Source of the DNA: a virus
Virus record (IMG/VR): IMGVR_UViG_3300043424_000108
Location: 1-64,000 of that record
DNA: 64,000 nt
Direction: 5' to 3' (one strand)
The notes beneath the pieces were generated by a model that was given only the letters and a program-made list of their open reading frames with translations, did not search any database and was not told the DNA's origin. Of this stretch, positions 32,801 to 45,200 are shown piece by piece; position 1 is the first letter of the stretch, and each line of letters starts with the position of its first letter. Made by a program: the position numbers and the translations under genes.

Positions 32801-35800
32801 CATCTTCTCGAATACAGCCCTACTATCATCAGTGAGAACAAAGTTCATGACTTCAGCATTTCTCTTTGTTTCTTTCCACTTTTGAATAGCAATAGCATCT
32901 TCGTATGCTTTACCTGTTTTCAGTTCTCCAGCCTCATCGTAGATTCTTTCTAGCTCGTAGATTTCTTTCTCTTTCTCTTTAAGTCTCTCGATTGTATGTT
33001 CGTCTATCTCTCCAGTACCAAACTCTTCTCTGATAGCACCAATTTCTTGATAGATTCTGTTTCTTTTTTCTTTTACGTCATCTGGTAACAGCTTTTGAAT
33101 AGCATAATACTCATCTGTAAAAGGACGCTCTGTATACTCTTCGTAAAACTTCTTAAGATCCTCTTCTGCTTTATTTCTTATCTCCTCTGTCTCACCATAC
33201 TCTACAAGATAATTAAGTTCAGTAGCCCTGTTTCTAAGTTCGATTGTCTTAATCTTTGTATTAAGGGATATAACTTTCTTGTCTTTTACAAGTTTGCCAT
33301 CTATTACTTCATACAGTACAGTCTCTCGAATAAAAGGCTTATAGAAGTTTTTAGTATCCATAGCAGAACCAAAGAAACTTCCTTCTGATGCCGCAATGTC
33401 ATCCATAAGATCTTGCCAATCTCTTGCAATAGGCTTTAAGTTCTCTTGAAACTCGTTATTAATACCTCTAATATAGTTAGCAATAATCTGTACGCTAGGA
33501 GTCTTTGTAGACATTGCTGACTCCCAAGCAAGATACCAAGGAGAGTTAGGATCAGCTAAGAACTTTTTAATATTCTCGGGAGTAGGAATACTCTCTGCCT
33601 TTTCTTTTTCTAACTCCGCAATTCTTTTTGCAATAGCAGGAGTTTGTGTACGAGACTTAAGTTTAGCAATATCAGAATCAAACTGAGCTGCAATATCTAC
33701 TGCTTGTTGAGATAGACTATCTGCTAATTCATTAAATACAGGAGCCTGTATATTAGTTGCATGATCTTCTTTAATAGTGTTGATAGCAGTTTTAATCCAA
33801 GAAAGATTCTTTAAGAAAGCGTCTTTCTGAACTTCTGCCCTATACATTTTCTTAAGGACACTAGTGTCAAATAAAGATTCAATCTTTTTAACATGCTTCT
33901 CGATAGCTAAAGCTTGCTTATAGGTTCTATGAAGATCCCCTAACTTCTTACCTGAAGGTATATTAGGATCATTCAAAATGTTATCTAAGTGACGAATCAG
34001 TCCCTGTAGATAAATAGAATTGTATTCAAGATAATCAGCCAACTCTAGAACAGATGCAGCTACATCTTCTTTTGTTAGTATGTTCTTTACCTGCTTAATA
34101 GCATCTAGAGATCTTTGTAGGGACTCATTTCCTAAGCCAAGAAATCTATTGGTATCTAAGATCTTTTTAAACTCAGAGTCACTAATAGCTGAAGCAATTT
34201 TTTGAATCTTCTCTGCATAGGTTTGGAATTCAAACTGTCCACCAGGAGTAGTTACTACATACTGAGTCAAAGCATCTACTTGATCTTGAGGAACTATACG
34301 TTGGAACATATAGTCTTCGATTGCAGAGTTTGTAGGAATCACCTCAAACAAGTTAGAGGGATTAACAAGAGACTCCACTAAATTAGACATATTACTAATA
34401 GGAGTAACTCCTACTTTAAATGATCTAAGCAAAGACTTAAACCAATCAAAGACTTTATCAAACAAACTTCTATTAGCTTTAGTAACCGCTTGTCTACCTA
34501 ACTCAGTTACAATAACCTCTTCCCAGAAAGATTCGCTTCCTACATAATCAGGATAAGCGTCTTCTACAAAAGAGTAAGCAGATGATGTGGGGGATTCTTC
34601 GTGTAATCTTTTTACCTCAGCCTTAAGCTGTTCAAATAACTCAGGATTAGATTCTCTAATACCTCTAACTACAAAGTGTCCAAATTCATGCCAAGGGGTA
34701 TCTTCCTGAATAAGTTCAGGATTAAGTTCAATCTCTCCTGTAGATAAGTTAACTCTAGCGGCCTCTGCAATTTCGTTGTTCCACTTCCAAGTTACTCCAG
34801 GGAATCTAGAAGCAAGTTTATCTAACACCTGTCCATAAGCTTTTATCTTAGGATCTTTAAGTGCTTGTTTTAAACTAAAGTTCTTTTGGAACATTAATCC
34901 ATTCAAAGGAAGTACTTCTCCATCAATCAAAAGTTCATTTGCTGATTGGAGTTTTTCCATAATAGCTGCTTTTTCTTTTCCTAGATTCTCTTGGATCTCA
35001 AACAACTCCATTTCAGTTCTCATAGACTCTTCTTCTAGAGTCTCAACTGCTTGTAGGAAAGGAATAGTATAACTACCATTCAAGTCAAATTCAATTAAAG
35101 TCTGTCCATCAGACAACTCTCTTACGTATGCAGGAGGATTAGAGTATGCTAAAGGAAACATTGCATTGATGTTTTCTTTTAATCTAACTGCGTAGTTATA
35201 AAGTGCACCAGGAGATTTAACTCTCTTTGTCTCAGAAAGATAAATTTTGTTTCCTTCTACTCGAACAGAGTCAAGACCTTGAATAGCTGGAAGTATTTCT
35301 TGGAAGTGTTTAGAAGCTACGTAACGCTTCTTCTCTTCCATTGACATGTTCCAGTACTCTGGACTAGTTTGAATGCCTCTAACAAAGTCGTATTGTCTTT
35401 CTAAACGAATAAATCTATCAGATACAAACTTTGCATCCTTCCTACTAAACATAGTAGTAGGCATTACATTACTAGCTACAAACTTTTTAAATCCTGCTAT
35501 GTCTTGTTTGTTTCCTAGTATGTGAACTTGTTCATCTTGATTTACAATGTAAATAGTTTTTTCACCAGCATCATTATTTGTTAAGACAGTATCAAACTCT
35601 TGAGTATTAGTTAAATAGTTATTAAGTTCTTTTAGTTTACTTTCTTTTATATGCTCTGTTAATGGTTCCCAACCAGAATTGCGTTCAGAAAATTCAGTGG
35701 CTTCTGCTAAAGTAGGAAATACTTCTATTTCTACCACTTCGCCTATAAATTCTAACGCAAACTTTGAATTTTTAATTGCATCAATCTCTGCTTGAATCTC

Positions 35801-36274
35801 CGCTTTACTTTGTGGTCTATTACCAAAAAAAGCATCTCTTTGGAATTGTACATTTTTTGCATTAATTAATAAAGATACTATACTACCTTCTTTTTTAGCG
35901 TACCCTTTAGCCTCCCTTTTATCAGTACTTACATAGAAAACGTTACCTCCAAAAATGTTTTTTGAAAAATCTACTTCATCAAACTTTTTCCCTTTAGTAC
36001 CATGATAAACAATATCTTTTACTTTACTATCTGGAAAGATAGTATCTAAGTATGCGGAGTATTGTTCTTGTGTGCCTACAGAAGCTAACTCAGGATTGGT
36101 CACAAACAACTCCTCTACTCCCTCCTTAATGGTTGACTTAGGCAAGTTGTAATATTTAGCAGGTACTTCTCCCTGATACTTATCCCAGAGATAGTAAGCA
36201 TACTCTGGGACTATAGATTGAAGTTTCTCAAATTGAGCCTTTATAGTTGGGTCTGATAGGTTAGGACAAAACAT
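29834..36274 (-). CDS. Giant virion-type protein with ADP-ribosyltransferase-like and zincin domains
   Basis: A 2146-aa protein of the size and position of crAss-like virion cargo proteins. Residues about 85-150 (DIVYHGTKGKKFDEVDFSKN...FYVSTDKREAKGYAKK) match an ADP-ribosyltransferase-like domain of polyvalent proteins. At residue 529 HEFGH gives a zincin-type HExxH, with PWHEFGHFVVRG around it. Long coiled-coil-like helical stretches follow, then a hydrophobic segment near residue 1870 (VQLATYTVLANLIVQMSLAL). No RNA-polymerase motif was seen. It is probably packaged and injected to act on the host; that is inference. Confidence 0.7.
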   Translation of the reverse strand: MFCPNLSDPTIKAQFEKLQSIVPEYAYYLWDKYQGEVPAKYYNLPKSTIKEGVEELFVTNPELASVGTQEQYSAYLDTIFPDSKVKDIVYHGTKGKKFDEVDFSKNIFGGNVFYVSTDKREAKGYAKKEGSIVSLLINAKNVQFQRDAFFGNRPQSKAEIQAEIDAIKNSKFALEFIGEVVEIEVFPTLAEATEFSERNSGWEPLTEHIKESKLKELNNYLTNTQEFDTVLTNNDAGEKTIYIVNQDEQVHILGNKQDIAGFKKFVASNVMPTTMFSRKDAKFVSDRFIRLERQYDFVRGIQTSPEYWNMSMEEKKRYVASKHFQEILPAIQGLDSVRVEGNKIYLSETKRVKSPGALYNYAVRLKENINAMFPLAYSNPPAYVRELSDGQTLIEFDLNGSYTIPFLQAVETLEEESMRTEMELFEIQENLGKEKAAIMEKLQSANELLIDGEVLPLNGLMFQKNFSLKQALKDPKIKAYGQVLDKLASRFPGVTWKWNNEIAEAARVNLSTGEIELNPELIQEDTPWHEFGHFVVRGIRESNPELFEQLKAEVKRLHEESPTSSAYSFVEDAYPDYVGSESFWEEVIVTELGRQAVTKANRSLFDKVFDWFKSLLRSFKVGVTPISNMSNLVESLVNPSNLFEVIPTNSAIEDYMFQRIVPQDQVDALTQYVVTTPGGQFEFQTYAEKIQKIASAISDSEFKKILDTNRFLGLGNESLQRSLDAIKQVKNILTKEDVAASVLELADYLEYNSIYLQGLIRHLDNILNDPNIPSGKKLGDLHRTYKQALAIEKHVKKIESLFDTSVLKKMYRAEVQKDAFLKNLSWIKTAINTIKEDHATNIQAPVFNELADSLSQQAVDIAAQFDSDIAKLKSRTQTPAIAKRIAELEKEKAESIPTPENIKKFLADPNSPWYLAWESAMSTKTPSVQIIANYIRGINNEFQENLKPIARDWQDLMDDIAASEGSFFGSAMDTKNFYKPFIRETVLYEVIDGKLVKDKKVISLNTKIKTIELRNRATELNYLVEYGETEEIRNKAEEDLKKFYEEYTERPFTDEYYAIQKLLPDDVKEKRNRIYQEIGAIREEFGTGEIDEHTIERLKEKEKEIYELERIYDEAGELKTGKAYEDAIAIQKWKETKRNAEVMNFVLTDDSRAVFEKMLASKKADLAKGLITQDAYNKWASVHTRTTYTQEFYDTRQIILDDIQRLLSNRGSMQDLYSGLFNLLLGTKDRNGVYDPVQVTDKQVVKAKELELQIEEIKSLLKQDSPLDKDTKSKLGALIEKLQDLQSNVNSEYYESAVRNQKDSIRTQVTTENPDLDTQSIEKIVEARYKNSVWYQNNHITKFRFNPETRVVQEVVEPLFMWRVTRPNNPNYIEKDAPSSLWYKSVIRPEFKNPKYKPKEITFKEVTGGEYYNSNYDNLTSTQKQLLERMRVLHYRSQENLYQKDKLGDLIPGMRKTKGEFVDLIKLKANIVKQFFKNILSYFKGDRDSFSDEDDIYGDAYQTDAFGDPVTRESRRLFNRYARTLPIEEQSYDIMTAMASYATSSERFKVMRKYQSTVLTMEEVMSAGKEESGASKVIADLIDRELYGKVLEDKNNSVALRVGNSLFSGVSNVAGFKTLGFNLMSLPQNWISGHLKILSQLGFYHITAKDLVRAHGDTSGISKEFYLTYNQFGAKSYRVSLVDYFTGTQALANQASEINNKGLAKYGKAWKAVSTLRDFTEFDIAAVTTYAFLNKYRVPVKGSTETIRLKDAFELRDGVIQPKPSVDVSFEFVQRVRKEIQLANERAQGIYSLEAQPTMAKHAWFRSIMFLKKWVIPDLKSTWGSETIHYGAGIKTIGSHRAALNFLMDTVYFDKGRMYNTWKYSSDTQKAGLKQFAVQLATYTVLANLIVQMSLALNCEEDAESDWKDYVCLGAKRTANEAEGVFTGWGINEMMFTYVAEQANGVSIFEKIGWAAMGPFSVWRKFVTDGDLYSTDPYYKYRPNSNKVDWDRTHPMQAGEMGLAVLGMEFLGLKGAFIGPKSVEFQNRAFNDYAPKTYTKELRTRYKKDYEGLEIMPTRTRLAQEKKLFKKQLKEIQEETAKYVSRGERVPESVNNKLKTLRDNYKKRIEGIKAGKIDESSPIAYPFMNLLGDRRGLDVTPEPEEE

Positions 36275-36282
36275 GGTTAATA

Positions 36283-36290
36283 CAAATATA
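36283..36290 (-). promoter_or_regulatory. TATATTTG -7 box before the 2146-aa gene
   Basis: CAAATATA on the plus strand gives TATATTTG on the minus strand, eight bases before the ATG at 36274. No clear -33 element lies 17-21 bases upstream. The box lies between two giant genes with only 22 bases of space, so a promoter here would serve the downstream gene alone. Confidence 0.45.
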
Positions 36291-36296
36291 ACTTAA

Positions 36297-39200
36297 TTAG
36301 CAATTTTTACTTAGATTATTATTTAGTTCACGAAGCTTACTGAAAGATTCTTGTAGAAGTTTTCCAGACTCTAGGTCAGAGAACTGAGTAACATCAAAGG
36401 TACTAAGTTCGGGAGTAGCCTGAATTCGAGTAGCCTTATTATAAGAGTCTACGAGGAATCTAGCGTCAGCTGGAGTCATCTCTGTTCCTACTAAGCTTTT
36501 TCCTGCCTTCTGAAGGTCTCTCAGTGTTTCCAAAAACTTCTCCTTGAATTGGTTAAGACCTTTAGGATTCTCTGAGATAAAGTCTACAATATCCTGTACT
36601 TCAATCTCTTGACCACTTTGAGCAGATAAAGATAAAGCAACTTGGTCAATATTCTCATAAGGCTCTCCGCTCTTGCTTGTACGACCTACATAGTCTTTTA
36701 TTCCAGGAGTATTAGATACATTAAAGAGTCTATTGTCGTAAGCCTGTCTAACACTCTCAGAATTAATCTTTCCTCCTAAAAAGAAGTCGTATATAACTCC
36801 GACTTTAGTCCCCCCAACAATACTTTCAAAGTTAAAGTTTTTATCAAAGAACACTATTTGTTGAGCAATCTCGTAAGGGTTATTGCTTTTTTGGATTACC
36901 AAATCTACAGTCTCTTCTTCTGTAACAGGTTCAACAAATACTCCTGTATTAAAGATAGTAGGATTAATACTAATCTGACTTCGTAAAGACTTTGATCTGG
37001 TCTCTGGAGACTTGTGTTTAGCAACTATTCCAGCCGAAGTCTTGAGGTAAATGCTAGCAACTTCAGTAGCAGAAATTTCTTCTTTCTCTTCCAGCTGCAA
37101 TTCAGACTGTTTTACTACTGACATGTCTACTGTATTAGGTCTAGAAAGAACATAATCTTTATAGTAGTTTAGTGCAGGTGGTACATCAAGTCTTCTAAAC
37201 TCAGGATGATTCTCATTAAACCTAGCTATAAACTGAGTAATGTAAGGAGTAGTACCTTCCTCAGGAGTTACATCAAGCTCTTCAACAAAATTATTAATTA
37301 TGTCTGTCATAGGAAGAGTATAGATAGACTCAGGAATTAATGGTAGGTAAGAGTCAAACTTTTTATTCAACTGAGTACCTATGATTCCTGCATAAACAAA
37401 AGCTCTAAAGAATCCTTGCATATCCCCAATCAAATCGCTATCTGAAGGATTGTTAGGATCTAATGCAGGGTGAGACCAATTTAATCCTTTTTCAAACTCT
37501 TCTTTAAGAATATCTACTGAGTAGTTTAAATCTGTCTGAGTAATACCTGTACGTACATAATCGGAGTCTACTTCTGAGTTGATTGATACCATATTAAAGA
37601 CATCGTTCTCAGCTGTAATACCTCTTGAAGCCAATCTAGATTTTAAGTTAAGATACATTGATCCTATGTTACCAGGATTTTTCTTATCTAGGTAAGTCTC
37701 AAATTCTCTTACTTCTGGTACATTGTTAATGAACAGGCTATACAACAAGTCATTCTTAAACGTACGAGACAGTTTGTCGTAGTCTAGTTTGCGGTTAGCA
37801 GTCTTAAGTCTAGCATACTCTACTAGGATTTTGTTAGTAATCTTAGAGTTAGCAGATATTGGGAATACTTCTACAAACTTGTCTAACACATCTTGTTGAA
37901 TCTGATAAGGAGATACTACACTATTATAGATAATGTCATTAAGTCCTTCTTGGTTAAATATCTTATACTCTTTAGTACCTGGCTTTACATACTTAGCCAA
38001 CTCTACTACACTTGATCTGAAAGACTCAAAGTTTTGTGGAGAAAATGTATCGTAGTCAACCGAAAGAGATATAGTAGCAAGATCTCTAGTTTGATCCTCC
38101 AACTCCAAAAACAAACCTAACCTAGCCAAATCATGATAAGCATCTTCTACCTCTAACAAATTTTGTTTAGCAGTCTCAGGAGTGAGATTAGATCTAAACT
38201 TATTGTTAACGTTTCTCTTAAGTGCTGAACGACTTATTACGCCATACTTAGTAGTAGACTTTGCAATCAATTCCCTAACTACGTGCCCCTCAGGTACTCT
38301 TGATAGTATGTCTTTTGTAATAGAATCTAAAGATTCTCCCTTTGAATACCTTAAGATAGAAGATCTTATTTTCCTACCTTCTTCATCTAATCCTGCTGAC
38401 CTATTGATTATATTTACAATATCATTGAAGCGAGTTCCTGCCATAGTAACATAGTTTACTACAGGAGTAATAACGTTGTTCAATCCAATACGTGCAATAC
38501 CATCATTCTTTTCAATGTCCACGTGTGCGTTAATCATTTCACCAGTCAACAAAGAAATAGGTTCTCCATCTACATTATAAACTCTACTGAAGTCAATATA
38601 TCCTTCTTCTGTACGATTAGCATCTAGTATGTATTCATAGATAGCAGCTTTATCTTGTCTGTAGAATTTAGTCTTCTGAAGTAAAGAATGGAATACGTTA
38701 TTCTTAGCGTCAGTACCTAGAGAGTTTTTATAAGTATTCAAAGAGAACACATACAGCTGATAGATAGGATTGATAATATTAGTTAAGTCTGCAGTTGCAG
38801 CAGGAGATACGTTACCAAATTCTTTTACTGCTGCATCAATCCTCTTGATTTCGTTAGGCGTAATTAATGCTTGGAATACTTCTGGCTGACTCATTCTTTC
38901 AGCCATATTAAGCAACAATGCATTTGTGTACTGACCTCTAATACTCTTTAACTGTTTAGTAAGACTAGTATTCTCCTCAATAATATCTGCAATAGTGTCA
39001 TTAATATACCCAATCTCTTGAGAAAGTTCTCTGTCGCTTGCTGTAGACAAAACAAAACGAATTGCTTTAATTCTGGATTTAACTTCGTCACTAACCTTAG
39101 ACTTAGTCTCAGAAATTCCACTAGTGAATTTTTCTTGTAGTCTAAGTAAGTCTGCTGCTGTAACTCCTGCTTCAACCAACTCTTCCTCTTCTACACCTTT

Positions 39201-42200
39201 CAAAGACTGTAATTCTAGATAAAGTTCTTTTAACTTAGTGTCAGGATTAAATCCTTTTTCAGTCAATAGATCACGTAACTCATTGACTAATAGATTCTTG
39301 TCTGCAACGAAAGTTCTAATAGTTTCTTTGTTCTCGTGGATCTTATCAAGAATAGCATTCTTAGTTGCAAGTGCTTCTTCAGGAGACTGAAACTCACGAG
39401 TAGAAATCATAGTACCATCTTGTTCTAGGTGAGGATCATAACAGAACAATTTATCAATATCGTAATCCGAACCAGACTTAACAACCATCTCATCTGGAAC
39501 CAAGATGATCTCTCCACTTTCCTCAGGTAGGAACTCAACTACTTCAAAGCTTTCAATAGTGTTGTAACCTGAACCTGGAATACGGATAGCCATCATAGCC
39601 AATTGAGAAGCATTATCCATCCTAAACTTAGGATTCTGTATTGCTTCGTTTAATCTAGTTAAAGCAGTATGTGGATTAAATGGTTTTCCATTAGCATCCA
39701 ATTCGCCAATAGGCTCTCCGTCTACAGGAGAGATAAGATTAAGCAAAGGATAGTAACCTTTAGAGAAAGATACTATTACTTCTGCTTTAGTTACCTTTCC
39801 TCCCTGTACATCATAATAAGCAAGTTTTCTGCTTGGACGAATCAAAGAAACAGGATACTGTACTCTCTGTGCTCCAGGAACTTTCTGGCGTATTACTTGG
39901 TTTCGTACACTAGACACAATAGCACTCTCCATAATAGTACGATCAATCATACTATCTAGGGTGTGCATCAGAGTTCCGTCTGCTTTAAGTTGAAGAAGAT
40001 CTTTAGTAGACTCGGAAGCGTTCTTCTTAGAAATTTCTCTAATCAAGAACTCTACAAGTTTCTGCTTATCTGCTAACTGCTCTAGGAAATTAATCTTATC
40101 AAAGTTTGTAAGACTTTCAATAATATTTTTGTACTCTCCGTAAAGTTCTTCCTCTTTCTCACTAACCAAGTCTTTGTAAATAAGTTTACGCAACTGGGTA
40201 CTGAAGATATTGTTAAAGTCTTCTTTGTTTTCTACTAGTACCTGTTCTTTCAAGTACTTCATATCAATAACTCCAGTAGGACTAGCCTGTGGATCTACTT
40301 TATTCTTATCGTCGAACAAACTTACTGATTCTACTGTTTCGGCTATCTTAGTACCTGATTCAAATACAGCATAGTCTGCAGAAGAAGCGTGCAACTTTTG
40401 AAGAATTCCTTCTAGTTCAGCATCATTCACCATCTCCGAAGGAAGAATAGGCTTCATAGAGTACTTGTGGAATACAGGTACCGATTCTCCACTTTCTATC
40501 TTATTGTGTCCAGAGTACTGTAACTTCTTAATAGTAAACTTATAGAAGGGACCTTGGTTTAATAAATCTAACAATTCTTTCCTAAGTGCCTCTTGTTCAT
40601 ATTCTGGAGCAGTTTTGATCTCTAAATGTTTCTTGTAGATAGCATCCTGTCTCTTAAACTCATCTACCATCTCAGGAGTAAGACCTGACTTAGTCAAAGC
40701 ATAGAATTTACGGAAAAAGTCTAGGGTACAAAAAGCTGCAGCATCTTGTTTAGCTGCTTTTTTGTTATTAGTATATGCTTCTTTACTTTTACCGTATACT
40801 TTGCTTTTAGATGCAGTAACAGACTTAACTAGTTGGTCTTCTAAAACTAAGTAAGAGATCTGATCAGCATTAGCTCTATTAGGATTAACCTTGATTCCTG
40901 TTTTGTTAGCATAGGCCTGGAAAGCGTCCCTACCAGAATACATAGTCAAACCAGACTTATTAGAAGTCAAGTACTCTAGATTCTGCAAATCTAAGGTAGC
41001 ATAACTACCAAAGGCATTCCAAGCACTTAAACGCTTTTCAATGTCTTTAGGGTTCTTGTAATAGTAAGGATGATTAAAGAATATCTTATGTTGTTCAATA
41101 CGAGACACAGCAGAAAAGAAGTGATACTTCATCAATTCTGGAGTTGTAAGTGCGTAGTCATTCCCTAAGATTGCCTTAGACTTATTTGCCTGTGCCCTTA
41201 TGTAGAAGTTAAACCTAGTTAAAATGTCTTTGTACTCAGGCATTCCTTCAAAGATGTCTTTTAGACTCTTTCCAGGTTCTGGAGATTTGAAAGCATTAAG
41301 TAAAGCTGTTCTTTGTCCAGCATTAAATATTTTATGGAAGTAAGCCAACTTAGGACTAGAGTCCTCATCATAAGCAGCAATCCTGTACTTAGAAGAGTTT
41401 TTAAGGGTAACATCTACCTCTGACTTAATTAATGGAAGTATGATACTATTAAACAAATCAGTAGGAACTCCGTTATACACAGAGAAAGCGTCAGCTTCAT
41501 TATTTCCCACCTGTAATCCAATATGTTCACGTAACTTTCTTTCTAGTACTAAGGCTCTTGTAGTAGACTTACCACTTAAGCGGTTAATTTCTTCTATACC
41601 ATAGCGAGTCAATCCAATAATATCTACATAGTGCTTCTTAGATTCATTTGCATCAATAGTCTTCTCACCTTCGTAGCTAGTCTTAATACCTAACAAGTTT
41701 CCTAACTCTACCTTACGAGGAACAAGTTGATTCCCGATTTTATCTACAATACGATTACCTCCATTATTGAATAAGTAAGTTAATACGAAAGATCCTTGTA
41801 CACCTGGGTTATTCTTAGGGTTAAGGTGAGGCAACTCCTCGTACACACTATCTATAGTAGGGTAAAGGACTGAGTCGTTAAGTACACCAAGTACCTTACT
41901 CATGAAAGTGTGTTGGTTAACAGACCATATTTGTTTTTGGTCTGCATTGTAACGCATGTCATCTACATACTCAGGATTTGCTTGTACCTCATACTGAATG
42001 ATTGCAGAAATGTTTCTATTCTCCCCATCTACTTTCTTTTTGCCCTTAGGTGTTGATATCTCGTGCTCAATAGACAAGTCTGCTAAGGGAGACATTATGT
42101 ACTTCTTTACCTGAGAAAGTGAAGATAGCTTTTCGTAAATAAGTCTAACTCTGCTTTCTTGGATAGTCGCATCTTCGTTCAAGAACAACTCTACTGCTGC

Positions 42201-45200
42201 AGGACTAAGATTAAATCCTAGAGGAGTCAACATGTTATACAACGCTTGGTTGTAGTCTCTGTAGTCTTCTTGATCCTTAGGAGCAGGAGGCACACCAGGG
42301 AAATTACCAAAGTACTTTTGTGTATTTAAGTAGAAAGTTCCTGTCTCTTCGTTCCTTGCTGTATAGGGAGTACTAGTAAGAGAGAAGTCTAGGTCATACT
42401 TTTTACGGATGTTTAGAGAATCCAAAGAGTTCGCTTGGAATACTCGTACCTCAGAAATGTTACCTTCTTCATCTCTTTTGATGTTTGCAGTATAACCCTC
42501 AATGTAAGGCATGCTGAACAAGCTAAAGAATTCATTCTTAAAGTTCATACTGCTTGTTCTAGCAATAGAACTGTCTGGTGCTGGAAGATACTGCAGAAAT
42601 TGATTGAATTGAGGATACTCTTCTGCAATCTCTTCTACACGACTATATAAGTCTGCATAAGAGTTTGTTCCAGATAACCTACGCTGAAGAATGTTCCAGT
42701 TAGTATTAAAGTCGCTTAGTATTGTTGTTCCATATATAGGATGGAATACCATACGTCCGTTTTCATACTTAGGCAGCGTTCTAAGAGCATTAACCAATAC
42801 TTGTGAGGCTAACTGCTTATTCGACATTTCATTTACGCTAGCCTCATATGATGCAAATTCAGAGTTTACTTTTTCAAACTCTTCGATACGCTCATTCAAT
42901 ATCTGTTTTTTGATATTATCTTCAAAGATGCTAGAGTTGAGTTTATGAAACTGTGCTGCAGACTGAAAGTTGTCTAGTAAGTCTACAAGTTGGTTTATCT
43001 TAGGAATTAAAGATTGATTGTTTGTTTTCTCGTATTCTTTTGTAAGTGCTTCATAGTCGTTAAACAAAGACTTCTCCATGTAGGAATAAACTATGTTAGC
43101 ATTCTTGCCACTAGATACAATGTTTACAAAGTTTATGCCCTTGTCTTTAAATTGATTGTTTGCAATACTTACGTAGATACTATCTAAGTCATCTAACAGA
43201 GCTTTTGAGTCCTTGAATGATAAAGTATGACTTACTCCTTCAGAATCTTGATAACTATACTTACCAGAATACAGTTTAGTAAAGTACTGATTAGACTCGT
43301 TACGTTTGAACTGAGTCAAGTTACCTTTGTGCAAACGAGAGAAGTAATGATCTATTGTCTTCTTATCAGAGAATAGATTAGAGATAAAGTCCCAGATTTG
43401 TTTAAAGATAGATTTAGATTCCTTTGCTTTCTTCAAAGCTTCAGGCATAGTAACTCCACCACTTAAAGCATAAGCTCTAAAGTCTTCTGCTAGTCTTTCC
43501 TCTAGTTCTACAAAAGACAAATCTCCATAGATGCTTCTTGCTTCTGCATACAAAGCTGATTTCTGCTCAGGAGTTAAATAAAGCTGAGAGAATTCATGCC
43601 ATGCTTCATGGTAAGCCTCTGCGTAATTAGCTCCCTCAAACAAGAAGATACCTGCCTTAGACCACACAGCATAAGCTTCAGGATGACTGATAGTGTTATT
43701 AAAGATGAAAGGAGTATTCTTAAATATAGGGTGATTACTTACCCAGGCTTTTGCTTGTTGATTTTGTTTTTCAGTAATTTGATTGTCTAATAATCTTTCC
43801 CTAAAGAACTCTGACTCACTCGGACTGATATTATCAGGAAGCAAAGTAGGTCTAGTTCTTACTTTTCTAGGCTGTTGTCCAGTAGGTTGAGTGGGTTGAT
43901 CAGCAGGTTGCTCTACAGGAAGGACAACAACAGGTTCAGGAATAACGTTAATGTTATCGTTTACTACGTCTACTGTAGAGTTATCAGATACTTTGTAGTC
44001 AGAACTGAATGAAAGACTTCTATTTTCCTCTCTTAAGAAGGTTGCACCAAACTCAGGACTTTTAATAAAGTCTGTATAAGTATCAAAGTTCTTGGTACTT
44101 ATTTCATTGTTTTTATTTACAACTAATGCTTGGTAAGGTTTATTTTGTTTTACTAAAGACTCTCTTACTAGCTTGTAAGAAGTCTCACCCATCTTAAGCA
44201 AATCTTCTTGTTGGTTTTGAGAGTTTCTGTAGTAGTTCTTACCGTCTTGCCCAACTTCTACATACTTTACTATAAGTTTTTGTGAAGCAGTTGCACACAA
44301 GTACAGATTTGATTTTTTAAAGAATCTAATTCCTGTGGTTTGCTTTCCTTCTTTAATGCCCTTAATATAAACAGAGTTTATCTGCTGGCTTAAATACTCT
44401 AAGAAAGCAGCAGCATTAGTTCTAATAGACTCATCTATGGTAGTAGGCAAAGTACCTTCGTTAAAGGCATTAACTAGTACCTGCAACGTATTACCATTAG
44501 TAGGAATATTAACACCTGTATAAGGGTTACGTACATTTTCTTTTTCAAGATGAACACTACCAGGCTTAAGTAAATAGTCCTTTTGTGCACCTCGACGTGG
44601 GATTACAAGTCCATTAGGAGTAGTAATTACCTTAATAGACTCTCCTACCGCTTGACTCAATGGTCTAACCTTGCTAAAACCAGGTACAATTCCTTCAATA
44701 CGTGAGGTAACTATTTTTCCTTTTGCTACGGTAGCCCTAATTTCTTTTAGCTTAGGACTTGCAGTTGAGTCAGGAAGTAAAGCAACAAATACATTTCCAG
44801 TAGTGCTAGAAGTAGGTCTTCCTTGAGGGTTGAATCTAATAAGGTCTCCCTTAGAGTCTACAAACACACTTCCTACACCTGACCCCAACAACTTAGGATT
44901 ATTCAATACAGCTCCCACAAAACTCTTATCGTGTAAAGGAATCTGTTGTCTGTTGAAGACTTCAACTAATCTAGCTTTCTCTTCTTCGTTTAATGACTTT
45001 TTCTGTCTAAGTTCTTCGATTGTTGCGTAGTCTTGGTCACTCAATATAAACTTATAGATTCCCATCATAGATTGAATCCGTATGCTCATATCTCTATAGG
45101 TACCAGAACGTGTATCTTCTGAGTAAGAAGTAATAATATCTGAACCTAAGTTAATAGTAGAATCATCATAAGAGTTGTCAGTCACAGAATCTACGGTAGG

